A stretch of DNA of 64,000 nt, from NCBI GenBank assembly GCA_037501455.1, contig CM074862.1, positions 65,937,501 through 66,001,500 of the forward strand. Direction: 5' to 3'. Below are positions 10,016-21,759 of the stretch, one piece after another. The notes beneath the pieces are model-generated. The model was not told the origin of the DNA, searched no databases, and was given only the letters and a program-made list of their open reading frames with translations. Positions within the stretch are counted from its first letter, which is position 1. Every line of letters begins with the position of its first letter. This DNA is from Lantana camara. Taxonomy: Eukaryota; Streptophyta; Magnoliopsida; Lamiales; Verbenaceae. The translations under genes and the position numbers were made by a program.

Positions 10016-12884
10016 ATATTACATAATTAATAATGATATATAATAAATATATTTTTTTATAAAAATATTAGGGTTCGCGAGTAGAAAGAAAGGGTTCGAG
10101 TTCGGTTCGTGAAGGTCACGAATCGAGCCAGGGTTCGATTCGGGTTCGACTTCTTCGAACTCAAGCCCGAACCTTCGTTGATTCGGTTCGTTAGGCTCGC
10201 GAACGAGCTCGTCTCGCTTACATCCCTACTCCGGACTTGCAAGGCAACATGAGGCCAAGGAATTCGCTTGGGAGATTTACGACCACTTAGAGCAACTTTA
10301 CCGCCCTCATGAACGTGTTACAAGGTATAACACTTCAAAGGAATTGTTCCACTTGAGAATGAGGGAAGGTTCAAGTGTCCATGAATATGGACTCAAGTTT
10401 CTTGCCCTTACTGAGAAACTTGCCTCCATGGACATGCCACTGAAAGATGAGCTTTCAGTGGATTTGTTGCTAGCTTCGCTCCCACCATCATTCAACCCAT
10501 TTGTCCTTAACTTCAATATGAATCATGCTGGTGCTACTGTAGCTGAGTTGATTAGTCAGCTTGTGACTGCTGAAAGCACGATCAAGAAGGACAATAAGGT
10601 TTTGATGGTGAATGCTCCATCTTCCTCTTCTGGGCCTTCTAAAGGTAAGGGCAAGAAAGCCTAAAAGAAGAAGAAGAAACTCCTTGGGCCCACTGGTGGC
10701 GTTTCAAAGGGGAAGGCCCAAAAGAAGAAGCGTGATCAGAAAGAGGATGTTTGCTTCCATTGTGGCAAAGCGGGACATTGGAGGAGAAACTGCCCAGAGT
10801 ACAAGGCTACTCTAAAGAAAGGTATCTTTCTCGTTGAAGTAAATCTTTCTATTAATTCTAGTTCTTGGGTACTTGATACCGGTTGTGGAACTTATATCTG
10901 TAATAATGTACAGATGCTAAGTGAAGTCCAACTACTCAAAGAAGGAGAATGTGTCTTGAAGATCGGCGATGGCTCAAATGTTGAAGCTCGAGCTTTAGGC
11001 ACAATTAGATTAGATTTAGGTAGTTTTGAGTTAGTCTTAAATAAAGTCCTTTATGTACCGAGCATTATTCGTAATATAATTTCAGTTCCAATTTTAGATT
11101 GTGAAGGTTATGAAACTTATATTAAGAATAGTAAATACTTTATCAAACGGAACAACTCTTCCGTTCACATCGGTACTCTAAGTAATGGACTTTATCTAAC
11201 TCAGAATATCAATATTATGAATATACAACGAGAAACTAAACGTAAGAGAGATGACAAAGTTTCAGCTCCCTTATGGCATGCTAGATTAGGAAACATTTCC
11301 AAGAACAGAATTAGAAAGATAAAAACTTTAGGATCATTCTCTGAAAATGATCTTAAGGAGTTAACTTCTCGCGAATCCTGTCTCAAAGGAAAGATGTCCA
11401 AAGTTCCTTTTAAAGGGACCCTTGGAACGTGACACTAAGTTCTTGTATTTGATCCATTCTGATGTTTGTGGACCGCTCAGTGTAAGCACTAGAAACAATC
11501 ATCAGTATTTCATAACCTTTACCGATGATTTTAGTCGATATGGTTATGTATACTTAATGAAGTATAAATCTGAAGCTTTTGAGAAATTCTTAGAATTTCA
11601 AAAGGAGGTTGAGAACCAAACTGGTCACAAGATCAAAGCACTTCGATCTGATCGAGGAGGCGAGTATCTTAGTGAAGAATTCCTTAATCATCTCAAAGAT
11701 AATGGGATTATCTCTCAGTGGACTCCTCCGGGAACTCCTCAGCTTATTGGAGTTTCTAAGAGAAGGAATCAAACCTTACTTGATATGGTTCGTTCCATGA
11801 TGAGTTTCACTGACTTACCACCTTCTTTCTGGGGTTATGCCCTAGAAAGTGCAGCAAAGATTTTGAATCTAATTCCCTCTAAGTCAGTCCCTAAAACGCC
11901 CTATGAAATGTGGCATGGTAAAATCCCTACTTATTCTTACTTAAGAATTTGGGGTTATCCTGCTTACGTGAAGAGGACAGTGGGAGAGAAGTTAGAATCT
12001 CGTTCTAACTTATGCTACTTTGTAGGTTATCCTAAGGAATCTATAGGATACTACTTCTATGATCAATCTGAGCAAAAGGTGTTTGTTTCCAGAAATGCCA
12101 CTTTTCTTGAGGAACCGTTCCTTAAAGAAAAGAAAGGGAAGATCATAGAATTAGGGGAAGTACAAAGTGAGCCCACGCCACCCACTGAAGAGACGTCCAC
12201 TTCTGATCAACAACAACCAATCACGAATTTCGATACACATGAAAATCCTCCTCTAAGGCGTGCTGAACGCACTCCTAGACAGCCGGAGAGATGGTATGGA
12301 TTCTTCCCTGAAATCTCTCAAAAGGATAATGATCCTTTAACATATGAGGAGGCACTTTCAGATTCTAACTCTGAACAGTGGATAGAAGGCATGAAATCCG
12401 AAATGGATTCCATGAACTCCAACCAAGTTTGGACCTTGGTAGATTTGCCTGATGGGGTCAAACCCATAGGTTGTAAATGGATCTTTAAGAGAAAGCTTGG
12501 AGTTGATGGAAGCATTGCAGCCTACAAAGCAAGATTGGTTGCAAAAGGATTCACTCAAAGACCCGGCATAGACTTTGATGAAACCTTTTCACCAGTTGCA
12601 ATGCAAAAGTCTATTCGGATCATGCTTGCCATTGCTGCGTATTATGACTACGAGATATGGCTAATGGATGTGAAAACTACCTTTCTCAATGGTGACACTG
12701 ATAAAGACATTTATATGGAGCAACCTATAAGTTTCACATTCAGTGGGAGTGAGCAAAAGGTTTGCAAACTCCAATGATCAATCTATGGATTGAAACAGGC
12801 TTCTAGGAATTGGAATATTCGATTTGATGAATCAGTCAAAGCGTTTGGCTTCATTCAAATTTCGAATGAATCATGTGTGTATAG
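9003..12884 (+). pseudogene. Copia gag-pol, copy A (broken)
   Basis: gag starts at ATG 9003 (MATKNPLVSILES, then GPNYSDWLRNLK, typical of the plant copia gag domain). A stop occurs at about 9186, the hAT insertion splits gag at 9249-10228, and a 1-bp deletion (CAAGG against CAAAGG in copy B) follows. A CCHC knuckle (CFHCGKAGHWRRNC) is at 10752-10793, and the aspartic protease has LDTG at about 10872-10883. After that come the GAG-pre-integrase motif WHARLGN, integrase (SDVCGPLS, DRGGEY) and the N-terminal RT (KARLVAKGFTQRPG, DVKTTFLNG). Also visible are a stop after KGKGKKA shared with copy B, a 1-bp insertion at about 11422 shared with copy B, and a TGA at 12775 found only here. RT is cut by gypsy G at 12890. 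Confidence 0.9.
9249..10228. mobile_element. Non-autonomous hAT-type element, copy A
   Basis: Terminal inverted repeat TAGGGATGTAA...TTACATCCCTA with 8-bp TSD CTCCGGAC (9241-9248, 10229-10236); both are characteristic of the hAT superfamily. At 980 bp it has no transposase. The subterminal regions are packed with GTTCGAGTTCG/CGAACTCGAA repeats. The interior holds about three imperfect repeats around GTAGATCTGAGAAGATGAG (9470-9570) and a TA tract (9976-10008). The long minus-strand frames at 9330-9846 read these repeats and are not genes. An otherwise identical copy lies at the same position of copia copy B. Confidence 0.9.
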
Positions 12885-14649
12885 AAAGGTGTAGCGCCCC
12901 AACGCCACAACCCCGCACCGTTGTATCACCCAAGTAACTAGGAAGCTTTATTACTCGAGAGATACTTCGGCGAACGGACATAACATAACAAAGATCAGAG
13001 TAACCAGTGTTGCCAACGCAGCGGAATTTGAGAATAATTTTAAACTTTTGAAAACATGAATGCAACACAGTAGTATATGCATAACCACAGAAACAAGTAG
13101 CCATAATATTAACATAAAACCTTAGTTCAATAGGAAAACAAAGGAACATAATAAAAACGTAGTCCAAGTAATTCAGGTTGTAGCCTGAACAAGTTCTCAT
13201 AGTAAAACATGCAACGTAAAGGTAGAGGTAACCACGACTATGCAGGACAAAGGAAAAGTAACTAGCAATCCTGACTTAACAAAAGACCTCCTACAGCTTC
13301 AAGATACCTCTAGGAAGCGCTGGGCTGCCTACCTGAAACCATGAGGTCAGAAAACAGGGTAGAGGTATTAGTCAAAGGGACTAAGTGAGGTAATTTGCAG
13401 TAAGAAAGAGTAATTGGACTTGAAGGGTTTTGAAAGACTTTCTTAGTGACTTTCCTCAAACCGGAAAGAAACTCTTTTATCTTAAAACGGGATTTTTCAC
13501 AAGCACACACATCAGAGGTTCTGGTTCATATATACTTTAAAACGGGAACAGGGTACGATATATTTTCCAAAAGTATGAACCAGACTTTAAAACCAAAGTT
13601 TGCCCGCAAGCTAGGCCATATCCATCCTTTACTCCTCAAAACATTTACAAAGTTGGTATCGAGATCCGTTAGGACCCCGACACCCATAATCACATGCACC
13701 ACCCCTTCTCCCCTTATTGTCGCGCTTAGGGAGCTACCCCGCGGTGACGTGCGAAACGGGAGGAATTTACCACCTCTCCCGACCTTCGATGTGGAGTAAC
13801 CAACCTCCGATTAAACCATCATCAAGGTCATTACGGCGGCCAGTATCATAGTAGCCATTGGCGCACGCCTCCCGGTCTACTACTAACCATACCGCCAGGG
13901 CCCAACATAACAAAGTTTCCAAAGCTTGCTTTCAGAATAACAAAGGTGCATAAGCACACATAGTTCAGATGACTGAACCTTTAATCAAAGCAGTATAACA
14001 GTGAACAGAACGTATATCAGAGATCATTGACTTTAAACTCGAACCATTGTCCCAAACGGGAAAACGTTAACTTGAAAGATAGGAATCTTTGCACCCGAAG
14101 GCGTTGATTTTGAAATCATTTGAAAACGAAGGAATATTCATAGTTCCAGTTGAAATAGTTTAAACCTCACCTATTTATTTAGATAAGCTGATAGTTGGTA
14201 GAAGACAGGGTTCACACAGTACCCTGCGGATCCCAGAACTCGGTATTATCTCCTGTAAGTGACAATCTACTATAAGCTTAAGGGTCTGAGTCCCACACAT
14301 GATTAATGATGCATGATTGAGTGCGGGTAGTCAAGTATTGAAGTGCAAGATTGAAAAGAATACGACACATTTAAACAAGGGATAATCTTTCCCGAAGAAA
14401 GAATTCGGGCAAACGATTAGTCTCATTAGAAAGCTCGTATCAAAAGCTTAGGGGTATGTTCTTAGGGTCTTAGAACAACCCCAATGTGAACTTTGAAATC
14501 TACTTTGATCCCTTGTTTTTGAGAATTTTCGAAAAAGGCTTTGACCGTTGAATTCGTCTCTTTGAAATGATCAATTAGGTTAAAAGTCAAAATTCTTGGT
14601 CAAGGTCAAAGTCAAAGTCAAAGGTCAAGGGTCAAAGGTCACTATTCAA

Positions 14650-14945
14650 GTATACGGTATATATACAGTATGTATACTGTACTTATACTGTATGTATACG
14701 TGTATTTATACTGTTTGTATACGGTATTTATACGGGGATACCTACCGTATTTATACAGTATTTATACAAGGTACATACAGTATTTATACAAGAATACATG
14801 CGGTATTTATACTAGAATACATACGGTATTTATACAAAAGTACAAACGTATTTATTAGGGAAATACACATAGTATTTATACGAAAGTATACACGTATTTA
14901 TATGTATTGGAATCAAATACGTATACGTATATTATACATGTATAC
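14650..14945. repeat. Array of GTATTTATAC-type units in LTR G
   Basis: About ten units of GTATTTATAC/GTATAAATAC, each with a GTATAC-like neighbour. Starts at 14702, 14724, 14748, 14758, 14780, 14803, 14825, 14848, 14872 and 14894 give a period of 22-24 bp, broken once by a 10-bp step. The upstream part is richer in TATACTGTATGTATAC palindromes. The same array is present in the solo G LTR at 30625-30925; the truncated 5' LTR lost it. Confidence 0.85.
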
Positions 14946-15471
14946 CATAACATATATCAATTGGTCAAGTATAATTATATGTAACAATTAATTAAACATG
15001 TAACATTTAAAACTATAGGTTATACTTTAATTATGTAACATTAAATAACATGTAACATTTAATTAAATCATGAAATAAATTAAAATACTTAAGTATGATC
15101 ATAAAATAATTAAAATGTAACATATAACATGCTAGCATAATTGTCACATAATTAATTTGTCACAAAATTAAATTATGTAACACATTTCATAATAAACTAT
15201 ACTATAAGAAATATAATTCATAATTCATGAATAATTAAAGCATAAATTAAATCACATAATTCATGCACAAAATAAAACATAAATTAAATCCTAAACCTAG
15301 CATAATTAATAAATAAATTAAAACATAAAATAAAACACAAATTAAAACATAAATTAAACTAATTAAAACATAAAAAAAAAATAAGAAAACTAACCTTAAA
15401 AGGGGGGAGGAGTTCGGCCACTAGGGGGAGAGGAAGAGAATGGAGTGAGCACAAAATGAGACCCCAACACA

Positions 15472-15482
15472 CTTATTTATAG
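15472..15482 (-). promoter_or_regulatory. TATA box of gypsy G LTR
   Basis: Minus-strand CTATAAATAAG, followed by a pyrimidine-rich leader (CTCTTCCTCTCCCCC) and a splice-donor-like AAG|GTTAGT at 15395/15394. The same block is present in the solo G LTR near 31468-31478, and analogous blocks occur in LTRs K (about 188) and J (about 61960). Confidence 0.7.
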
Positions 15483-16250
15483 TTGTTGGGAAGGACCAAA
15501 GTGCAAATAATATTTATTTTAGGGACTTAAGGTGGGGTACTTTATGAAATTTCCAAAAATAGGTTTCCTTCTTTACATAATTGTCACAGCAGGGGTATTC
15601 TGGTAATTTCACCTTTCTCCTGAGTATTTTTGAAGTTGGAAAAGTGTCCAAGAGCTAGGAAATAAAATTAGCTTCGAAACGGTTACTCACGGGTTGAAAT
15701 CGGACGTACGGTTTAAAAGTTATAAGCTTCGGAAGATTTGATTTTCTTGAATTTCGAAAATTAATTAAATTATGAAATAAATACTAGGATAAGATTTGAA
15801 GATCCGAAAGGCTTTCCAAAAATGTAGAAAAATTCGAGGAACGTTATGGTGATGATCTCAAGGGCTAAATCATTATAACGAAGGAAATATTTCTTACCGA
15901 CGGGAATTCTTATTTGAAAATAAATTCTTAAATTGCTCTGGACACATAAACAAAACCTCAAAGCATTGAAAAGAGAGTTGAAAAATTCCAAGAAAGTAGG
16001 TATAGGTTCTTTGAGGTCTCTTGAATAAAACGGTATAGTGCTGGTTCGGAAATAAGTAGTGCTTATAGGGTTTAAAGGTAGTTTCCCCCCCTTTGATCAC
16101 CTAATATCACATATGAGCACTCAATTCATGTAGGGATGCATGATATGATTTATTTTAAAAAACGGATCAAGTTCTATAAACGCCCTTACGTCGCCCTTAG
16201 TTTACCTTTATTGATCCGGTCCCGAACCGGGCTGTCACAATTTCCCCTCA

Positions 16251-19200
16251 TTAAGAAGAATCTGTCCTCAGATTCTCTTCGTGATCTCTAAACAATTTGG
16301 GATAGTGCTTTTGCATCTTTTCCTCAGTTTCCCAAGTAACCTCCTTAGTACCGTTCCTTTTCCATAAGACCTTAACCAATGGAATCTTTTTATTTCTTAA
16401 TTCTTGGAATTTCTTATCCAGGATCTTAACCGCTTTCAACTCGTAGGTTAGATTAGGTTCTAACGGAACTTCCTCTACTGGCACCACCTGTGTCTCATCG
16501 GCAAAGTATTTGCGAAGTTGGGATACATGAAATACATTATGGATTCCTGTTAAGCTTGCTGGTAGATCTAGGCGATACGCTGTTGGACCCACACGTTCTA
16601 GTATCTCAAAAGGTCCTATGTATCTAGGGTTCAATTTTCCACCTTTTCCAATCCTTGTGAACCCTTTCCTTGGCGATGCTTTCAGAAACACTTTCTCACC
16701 CACATCGAACTCTAAATCCCTTCTTCTTTTGTCGGCATAGCTCTTCTGTCTGTCCTGGGCGGCTTTCATTCTTTGCCTGATTATCTTAATCTTTTCTGTA
16801 GCCCTTTCAATCCTTTCGAGTACTTTGGCCCTGGGAGTTCCCTTAGAGGTATCCCTTGTCTCATCCATATCCCAATATAATGGAGATCTGCATTTTCTCC
16901 CATACAAGGCTTCATATGGAGCTGCTTGAATTGAAGCCTGATAACTGTTATTGTATGCAAACTCCACGAGGGGTAAACAATCTTTCCAACTGTCTGAAAA
17001 ATCCAAAGCACACGCTCTTAACATATCCTCCAGATATTTAATCAATCTTTCTGACTGTCCGTCTGTCTGCGGGTGCGCCGCGGTGCTGAAATGCAACTTG
17101 GTTCCCATCAAGCTTTGAACATTTTGCCAAAGTTGGGACGTAAACTTTGGGTCTCTGTCAGACACTATACTCACCAGCACTCCATGTAATGTCACAATTT
17201 CTTCTTGATACAGTTTTGCTAAGGATTTAACTTTATCCGTAGTCTTGACCGGTAGGAAGTGTGCTGATTTTGTCAATCTGTCAACTATGACCCATATACT
17301 GTCTTGTCCTCCCTTAATTTTAGGTAACCCGGTAACAAAATCCATGGTTATTTGCCCCCACTTCCACGTAGGAATTGGTAGTGGTTGTAACTTTCCTGCT
17401 GGCTTTTGGTGTTCGGCTTTAACCTTTTGGCAAGTTAAGCATTTCTTGACATATTCAGCAATGTCTCTCTTCATTCCGTTCCACCAAAACTGCTTCTTGA
17501 GATCTTGGTACATCTTTGTTCCTCCAGGGTGTACTGTATAACGTGTCTTATGTGCTTCATCAAGTATTTCCTTTCGGATAGCTGAAGGCACACAAACTCT
17601 GCTCTTATCTCTCAAGATTCCATCTTCACCTTTACTGAATTTTGTCTCGTCATCCTTCTCCTTGGAATTGAGACACTTCTTAATCCATCCGTCTATAGCT
17701 TGTGTCTTTATCAACCGATCCTTCAGTGGTGATGAAATTATTAGATTTGCCAACTTAGCTCTAGGAATCACTTGAGCTGGTCTTCTTTCACACTCTATTG
17801 GGTGTCCTTCGACATGCGCTATACTAGCCTTTCGACTCAATGCATCAGCCACCACGTTCGCCTTTCCAGGATGGTATTGAATTGTACAATCATAGTCTTC
17901 CAGAAATTCCATCCACCTTCTCTGTCTCATGTTTAGCTCCTTTTGAGTGAACAAGTATCGCAAACTTTTATGGTCCGTGAACACTTCAAAGGTTACCCCA
18001 TACAAGTAATGTCTCCATTTTGCGAGGGCAAAGACGATCGCTGCTAGCTCCAAATCATGGGTGGGGTAGTTGGCTTCATGTGGTTTAAGCTTTCTTGATG
18101 CATATGTTATCACCTTTCCATGCTGCATCAGAACGCATCCTAACCCTTCTTTCGAAGCATCAGTATAAACGGTGTAACCTTCCTTCCCTTCTGGTGATGT
18201 TAGTACAGGTGCGGTAGTTAATCTTTTCTTTAATTCCTGAAAACTCTGTTCGCATTTCTCTGTCCATACGAATTTTCCTTCCTTCTTGTTTAATCGAGTA
18301 AGTGGTGCTGCTATCTTTGAAAAATCCTGTACGAATCTTCGATAGTATCCTGCGAGTCCCAAAAAGCTTCTTACCTCAGAAGGATTCCTTGGTTCTTTCC
18401 AGTCCAAAATCGTTTCAATTTTCGAGGGATCCACTTCGACTCCTGAACCAGATATGATATGTCCTAAAAATGAGATCTTTTCCAACCAAAACTCACATTT
18501 GCTGAATTTTGCATAAAGTTTGTGATCCAGCAAAGTGCTCAACACTAACCGAAGATGTTTGGCATGATCTTCTGGTGTCTTGGAAAAGACCAAAATGTCA
18601 TCAATAAAGATCACCACGAACTTATCAAGAAACAGCCGAAAAATCCGATGCATCATATCCATAAATGCAGCTGGGGCATTTGTTAGCCCAAAGGGCATTA
18701 CTACGAACTCAAAATGCCCGTAACGACTATTGAAAGTTGTCTTGGGAATATCCTCGTTTCTAATTTTCAATTGATAGTACCCTTGCCTCAAATCTAGCTT
18801 GGAGTATATTTGAGATCCTTGAAGTACATCGAATAACTCCTCGATGTGAGGAAGAGGGTACTTATTCTTCATCGTCATCCTGTTAAGTTCTCGATAGTCG
18901 ATGCAAAGTCGTAACGACCCATCTTTCTTCTTAACAAATAACACAGGTGCTCCCCAAGGAGAAGTACTAGGGCGGATGTATCCTGCCTCTAGTAATTCAT
19001 CAAGTTGTTTCCTTAACTCCTGAAGTTCAGCCGGTGCCATCCGGTAGGGAGCCTTAGAGTATGGCTCGGCTCCTGGAACTGTCTCAATCACAAACTCTAG
19101 TTCACGGTCTGGTGGTAAGGTGTTTAGGTGTTCAGGAAACACTTCTGGGAACTCGTTGACAACCTCCACTTCTTCTATTTTACTCTGATCCTTTGGTCTA

Positions 19201-20598
19201 TTTAAGAGGTAAGCAACGAATCCTTTAGCTCCCTTCTGAATCATTCTTTTTGCTTCCATTGCCGAAATCATTGGTGTTTGTCTTCCTTGTCCATCTGATG
19301 TCTGACTTTCATCCTTCCCTAAGATAACTTCCTTCTTAAAACAATCCAGCTTGACTCGGTACTTATGAAGCCAATTCATTCCCAAAATAATCACATACTT
19401 TGTCATTGGTAGTGCAACAAGATCCAAGGGATAAAACTGACCATTGATTCTAATAGGGCAGCATTTATATACTTGATCCGTTTTAAGGCAAGTTCCTAAA
19501 GGAGAACTTACTTCGAAAAGATATGGCAATTGCTCAAGTGGAAATTGTAAACGAGCACATAATTTGGATGCAATGAATGAATGCGTGGCACCAGGGTCGT
19601 ATAGGACCTTAACTGGCGTGTCAAGAACATTTACCGTACCTTCCACAACAGCCGTAGGATCTGGCTCGTCGCACCCATCCAGAGCATAAGCCCTTCCTCT
19701 GACCATTGGCTTGTTTGCATTTCCCGCCACCGCCTTACCTTTGCCTTGATACCCTTGTCGTTCTGGCCTACCTTTTACTTTTGGACAATTCCCGAGCTTG
19801 TGGTCAGGACTTCCACAATAGAAGCACTGGCCAGTTTTCTTTCTACAGGTTGCTTCGGTATGCCCTGGCCTATAGCAGAATTCACATTCGATCTCGTTCT
19901 GAGGGGCAAGTGGTGCTTGCGAGGGTGCCATCATTGGTCTCTTTCCTGATCTAAAATTTAACTGATTGGCTGAGCGTTTGAATCCCTGTGATGGTTTCGA
20001 TTGATATGGCTTCGCATGGTTGGCGGTTATCCTGATCTCTCTATGGGCTGCTTCAGTACTCAGAGCAGTTTCAACTGCCTGAGTGTATCCTTCAAGATTC
20101 AGAGGTGCCAAAGCCCATCGTAATTCTGACTTGAGTCCATTGATGAAGCGTTTGGTCTTCCTACGCTCATCGTACAGAATATACGGTGCATATTGTATCA
20201 GTCTCACAAACTTGGCCTCGTACTCTTATCCCATTTTCAATCCACACATTCTTCGTATGATTCCACCAATTCAGCGCTGCTCCTTCCAGGAGGAAGGTCG
20301 CAAATTGAACTCGCTCTCTATCCTCCGGAAAGATGTTTATGGCTTCGAAGATCTTCACTAAGCTTGCAATCCAGTTTTCAGCTTTAAGATCATTGGGCTC
20401 TCCGAAGAACTTCTGGGGGTTCATTCGGAGAAACTTTTCAAGTGTCTTTTCATTAACTGAGTTGTAAGCCCGAGCAAATTGCCTCAAAGTCTCCCCAATT
20501 TCTGGTTGTTCTTGTGGTATCGGTGGAGGACGGGGAAATTCCTCAGGTGGTGGCGGTGGCGGTGGAATGCGTTCACGTGGAGCTCTTCTCGGGGGCAT
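16251..20598 (-). pseudogene. Gypsy G gag-pol polyprotein, one frameshift in gag
   Basis: The main frame (20207-16251, 1318 residues) is open throughout. In order it has the gag C-terminus, CCHC knuckles at residues 108-121 and 128-141, protease DPGATHSF (204-211), RT with FIDD (534-537), and RNase H (D682, E720, D745). Integrase has H886, H893, C923, C926 and D956, D1017, E1053, with 35 residues between the last two as expected. A chromodomain ends it (about 1254-1305). Every catalytic residue I looked for is present. The gag N-terminus (20598 to about 20225, start MPPRRAPRERIPP, proline-rich) is in another frame, joined by a 1-nt indel near 20225-20240. The protein would form particles, copy RNA and integrate; the chromodomain biases integration to heterochromatin. 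A start far upstream of 20207 is required by the gag homology. Confidence 0.92.
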
Positions 20599-21199
20599 AT
20601 TGTCACTGTATTCATAATATCACCCCAAACAGATATAATGCATGGTGATAAGAATGGTCCATATACTCAATGTTCCACATCAGTAAATAACAATCAATCA
20701 TCAAAGTTGCAATTAGGCACGTAGTCATCAATTCAAAGTGTCCCAATTTAATCCATTAAGCAATCATTATTCACAAGTAACAGAAAACAGACATATATAT
20801 AGATGCACAAAATGAAATGGTATGATCCATGCACGGCCCTAATGGTATCTTGAAGCATTTCTAAAACTCATGACATGATAGATATAGAAAACGGTAACAT
20901 GCAATGATATGAGTAAAGCCGCAAAAGATGATGTCATATATGCAAAATTTGGAAAAGCTTTTATACAAAGGCTATATCTGACCAAAAAGACAAAAAGGGG
21001 GAGGACCCGATGCTAAGTCGAGTTGCTCCCGTACAGCCTAAGCTCTCCAAAACATCATCTGTCAACTGTCATAATCTGCCAAAAGCGGGGATCTCTGGGG
21101 TATATATAATCCCCTCTGCACCTGTCAGAAGTCACCCTATCTGTCATAATATGTTGCATACCTGCTGAGTATATATATGCTACTGCTATCTGCCTCTAA
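20599..21199 (-). other. Spacer between ORF0 and gag of gypsy G
   Basis: About 600 bp without a supported frame on the coding strand. It is AT-rich near 20620-20960 and contains no recognisable repeat. It is presumably untranslated leader of the genomic RNA. Confidence 0.6.
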
Positions 21200-21601
21200 C
21201 TATGCAATACGGGACGCCTGCTGGGCTCTGGCCTGGCGTTCCTCTGTCAATCGAGCCTCCATCTCTCTGGAATGTTCTCGGGCAATATCCCGATCAATCC
21301 GGTGTTGTGCTGCCAAATCATGGTAACGAATAGCCTCCAGCCGAACCTCTCTCAATCTCAAGCTATCCTGTAGGTATTCATCCCGTTCAGTTTCCAGCTG
21401 ATGAACGACCCTATTGGGGTACGAATACCCCGGGTGTCCCCTCTCCTGCGCTCGCTGCCATGTATAGTAACGGGCCCTACCCCGACGAACTACTGCTACT
21501 GTACGAGGGGGCTCAAGCTCCTCAAAATATGCCTCATCCTGCTCTCGCTGACTCAGGCTGTTCATAACTATAGTGAAAGCACGCAGACTCGCACTGTCCA
21601 T
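21200..21601 (-). CDS. Extra ORF between PBS and gag of gypsy G (ORF0)
   Basis: A 133-residue open frame starts MDSASLRAFTIVMNS at 21601 on the element's coding strand, about 110 nt after the PBS and 1 kb before gag. The frame is open back to 21757, but the earlier Met lies in the LTR, so I take the internal Met. It is highly charged, with Arg/Glu/Gln-rich sequence (EARLTEERQARAQQA at the C-terminus) likely to form an alpha-helical coiled coil. It has no zinc knuckle or enzyme motif, and I recognise no family. It has stayed open while the gag frame next to it shifted. It could be a real accessory protein, a truncated gag-like N-terminal domain, or chance. Function unknown. Confidence 0.5.
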   Translation of the reverse strand: MDSASLRAFTIVMNSLSQREQDEAYFEELEPPRTVAVVRRGRARYYTWQRAQERGHPGYSYPNRVVHQLETERDEYLQDSLRLREVRLEAIRYHDLAAQHRIDRDIAREHSREMEARLTEERQARAQQASRIA

Positions 21602-21708
21602 AACTACAGAGTAAGCACAGATATGAATACCAAGATGTAGAGTAAGTAAACTCAAAACATCCTCTATGCTTCGAGCTCCCAGGTTAAGTCTCTTCTTACT
21701 CAACCTGA

Positions 21709-21721
21709 GGCTCTGATACCA
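21709..21721 (-). other. Primer-binding site of gypsy G
   Basis: The minus strand reads TGGTATCAGAGCC, complementary to the 3' end of initiator tRNA-Met, seven bases inside the 5' LTR boundary at 21729. This PBS is usual for plant chromoviruses. Confidence 0.9.
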
Positions 21722-21759
21722 CCTTAGCTGTAGCGCCCCAACGCCACAACCCCGCACCG

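Larger units (their letters stand above)
12890..16239 (-). repeat. Gypsy G 3' LTR (3350 bp)
   Basis: Sense ends TGTGACAGCCC...GGGGCGCTACA. A TATA box (plus-strand cttatttatag, 15472-15482) is followed by a leader of about 80 bp, then TTTAAG|GTTAGT (exon end 15395, intron from 15394) and a matching acceptor GTTTCAG|GTAGGC (13333/13332). These predict a 2.06 kb intron inside the LTR. The tandem palindromic array 14650-14945 lies in it. Open frames in 13310-13799 and 14596-14991 read LTR sequence and recur in all G LTRs. Confidence 0.92.

Noticed and set aside
13310..13799. Open frames repeated at 24108-24597 and 29283-29767
   Set aside because: They recur because they lie in the three G LTRs; no domain and inside the predicted leader intron.
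12890..16239. Endogenous pararetrovirus or retrovirus with env
   Set aside because: No env-like or movement-protein frame; structure, PBS and chromodomain fit a plant chromovirus fully.
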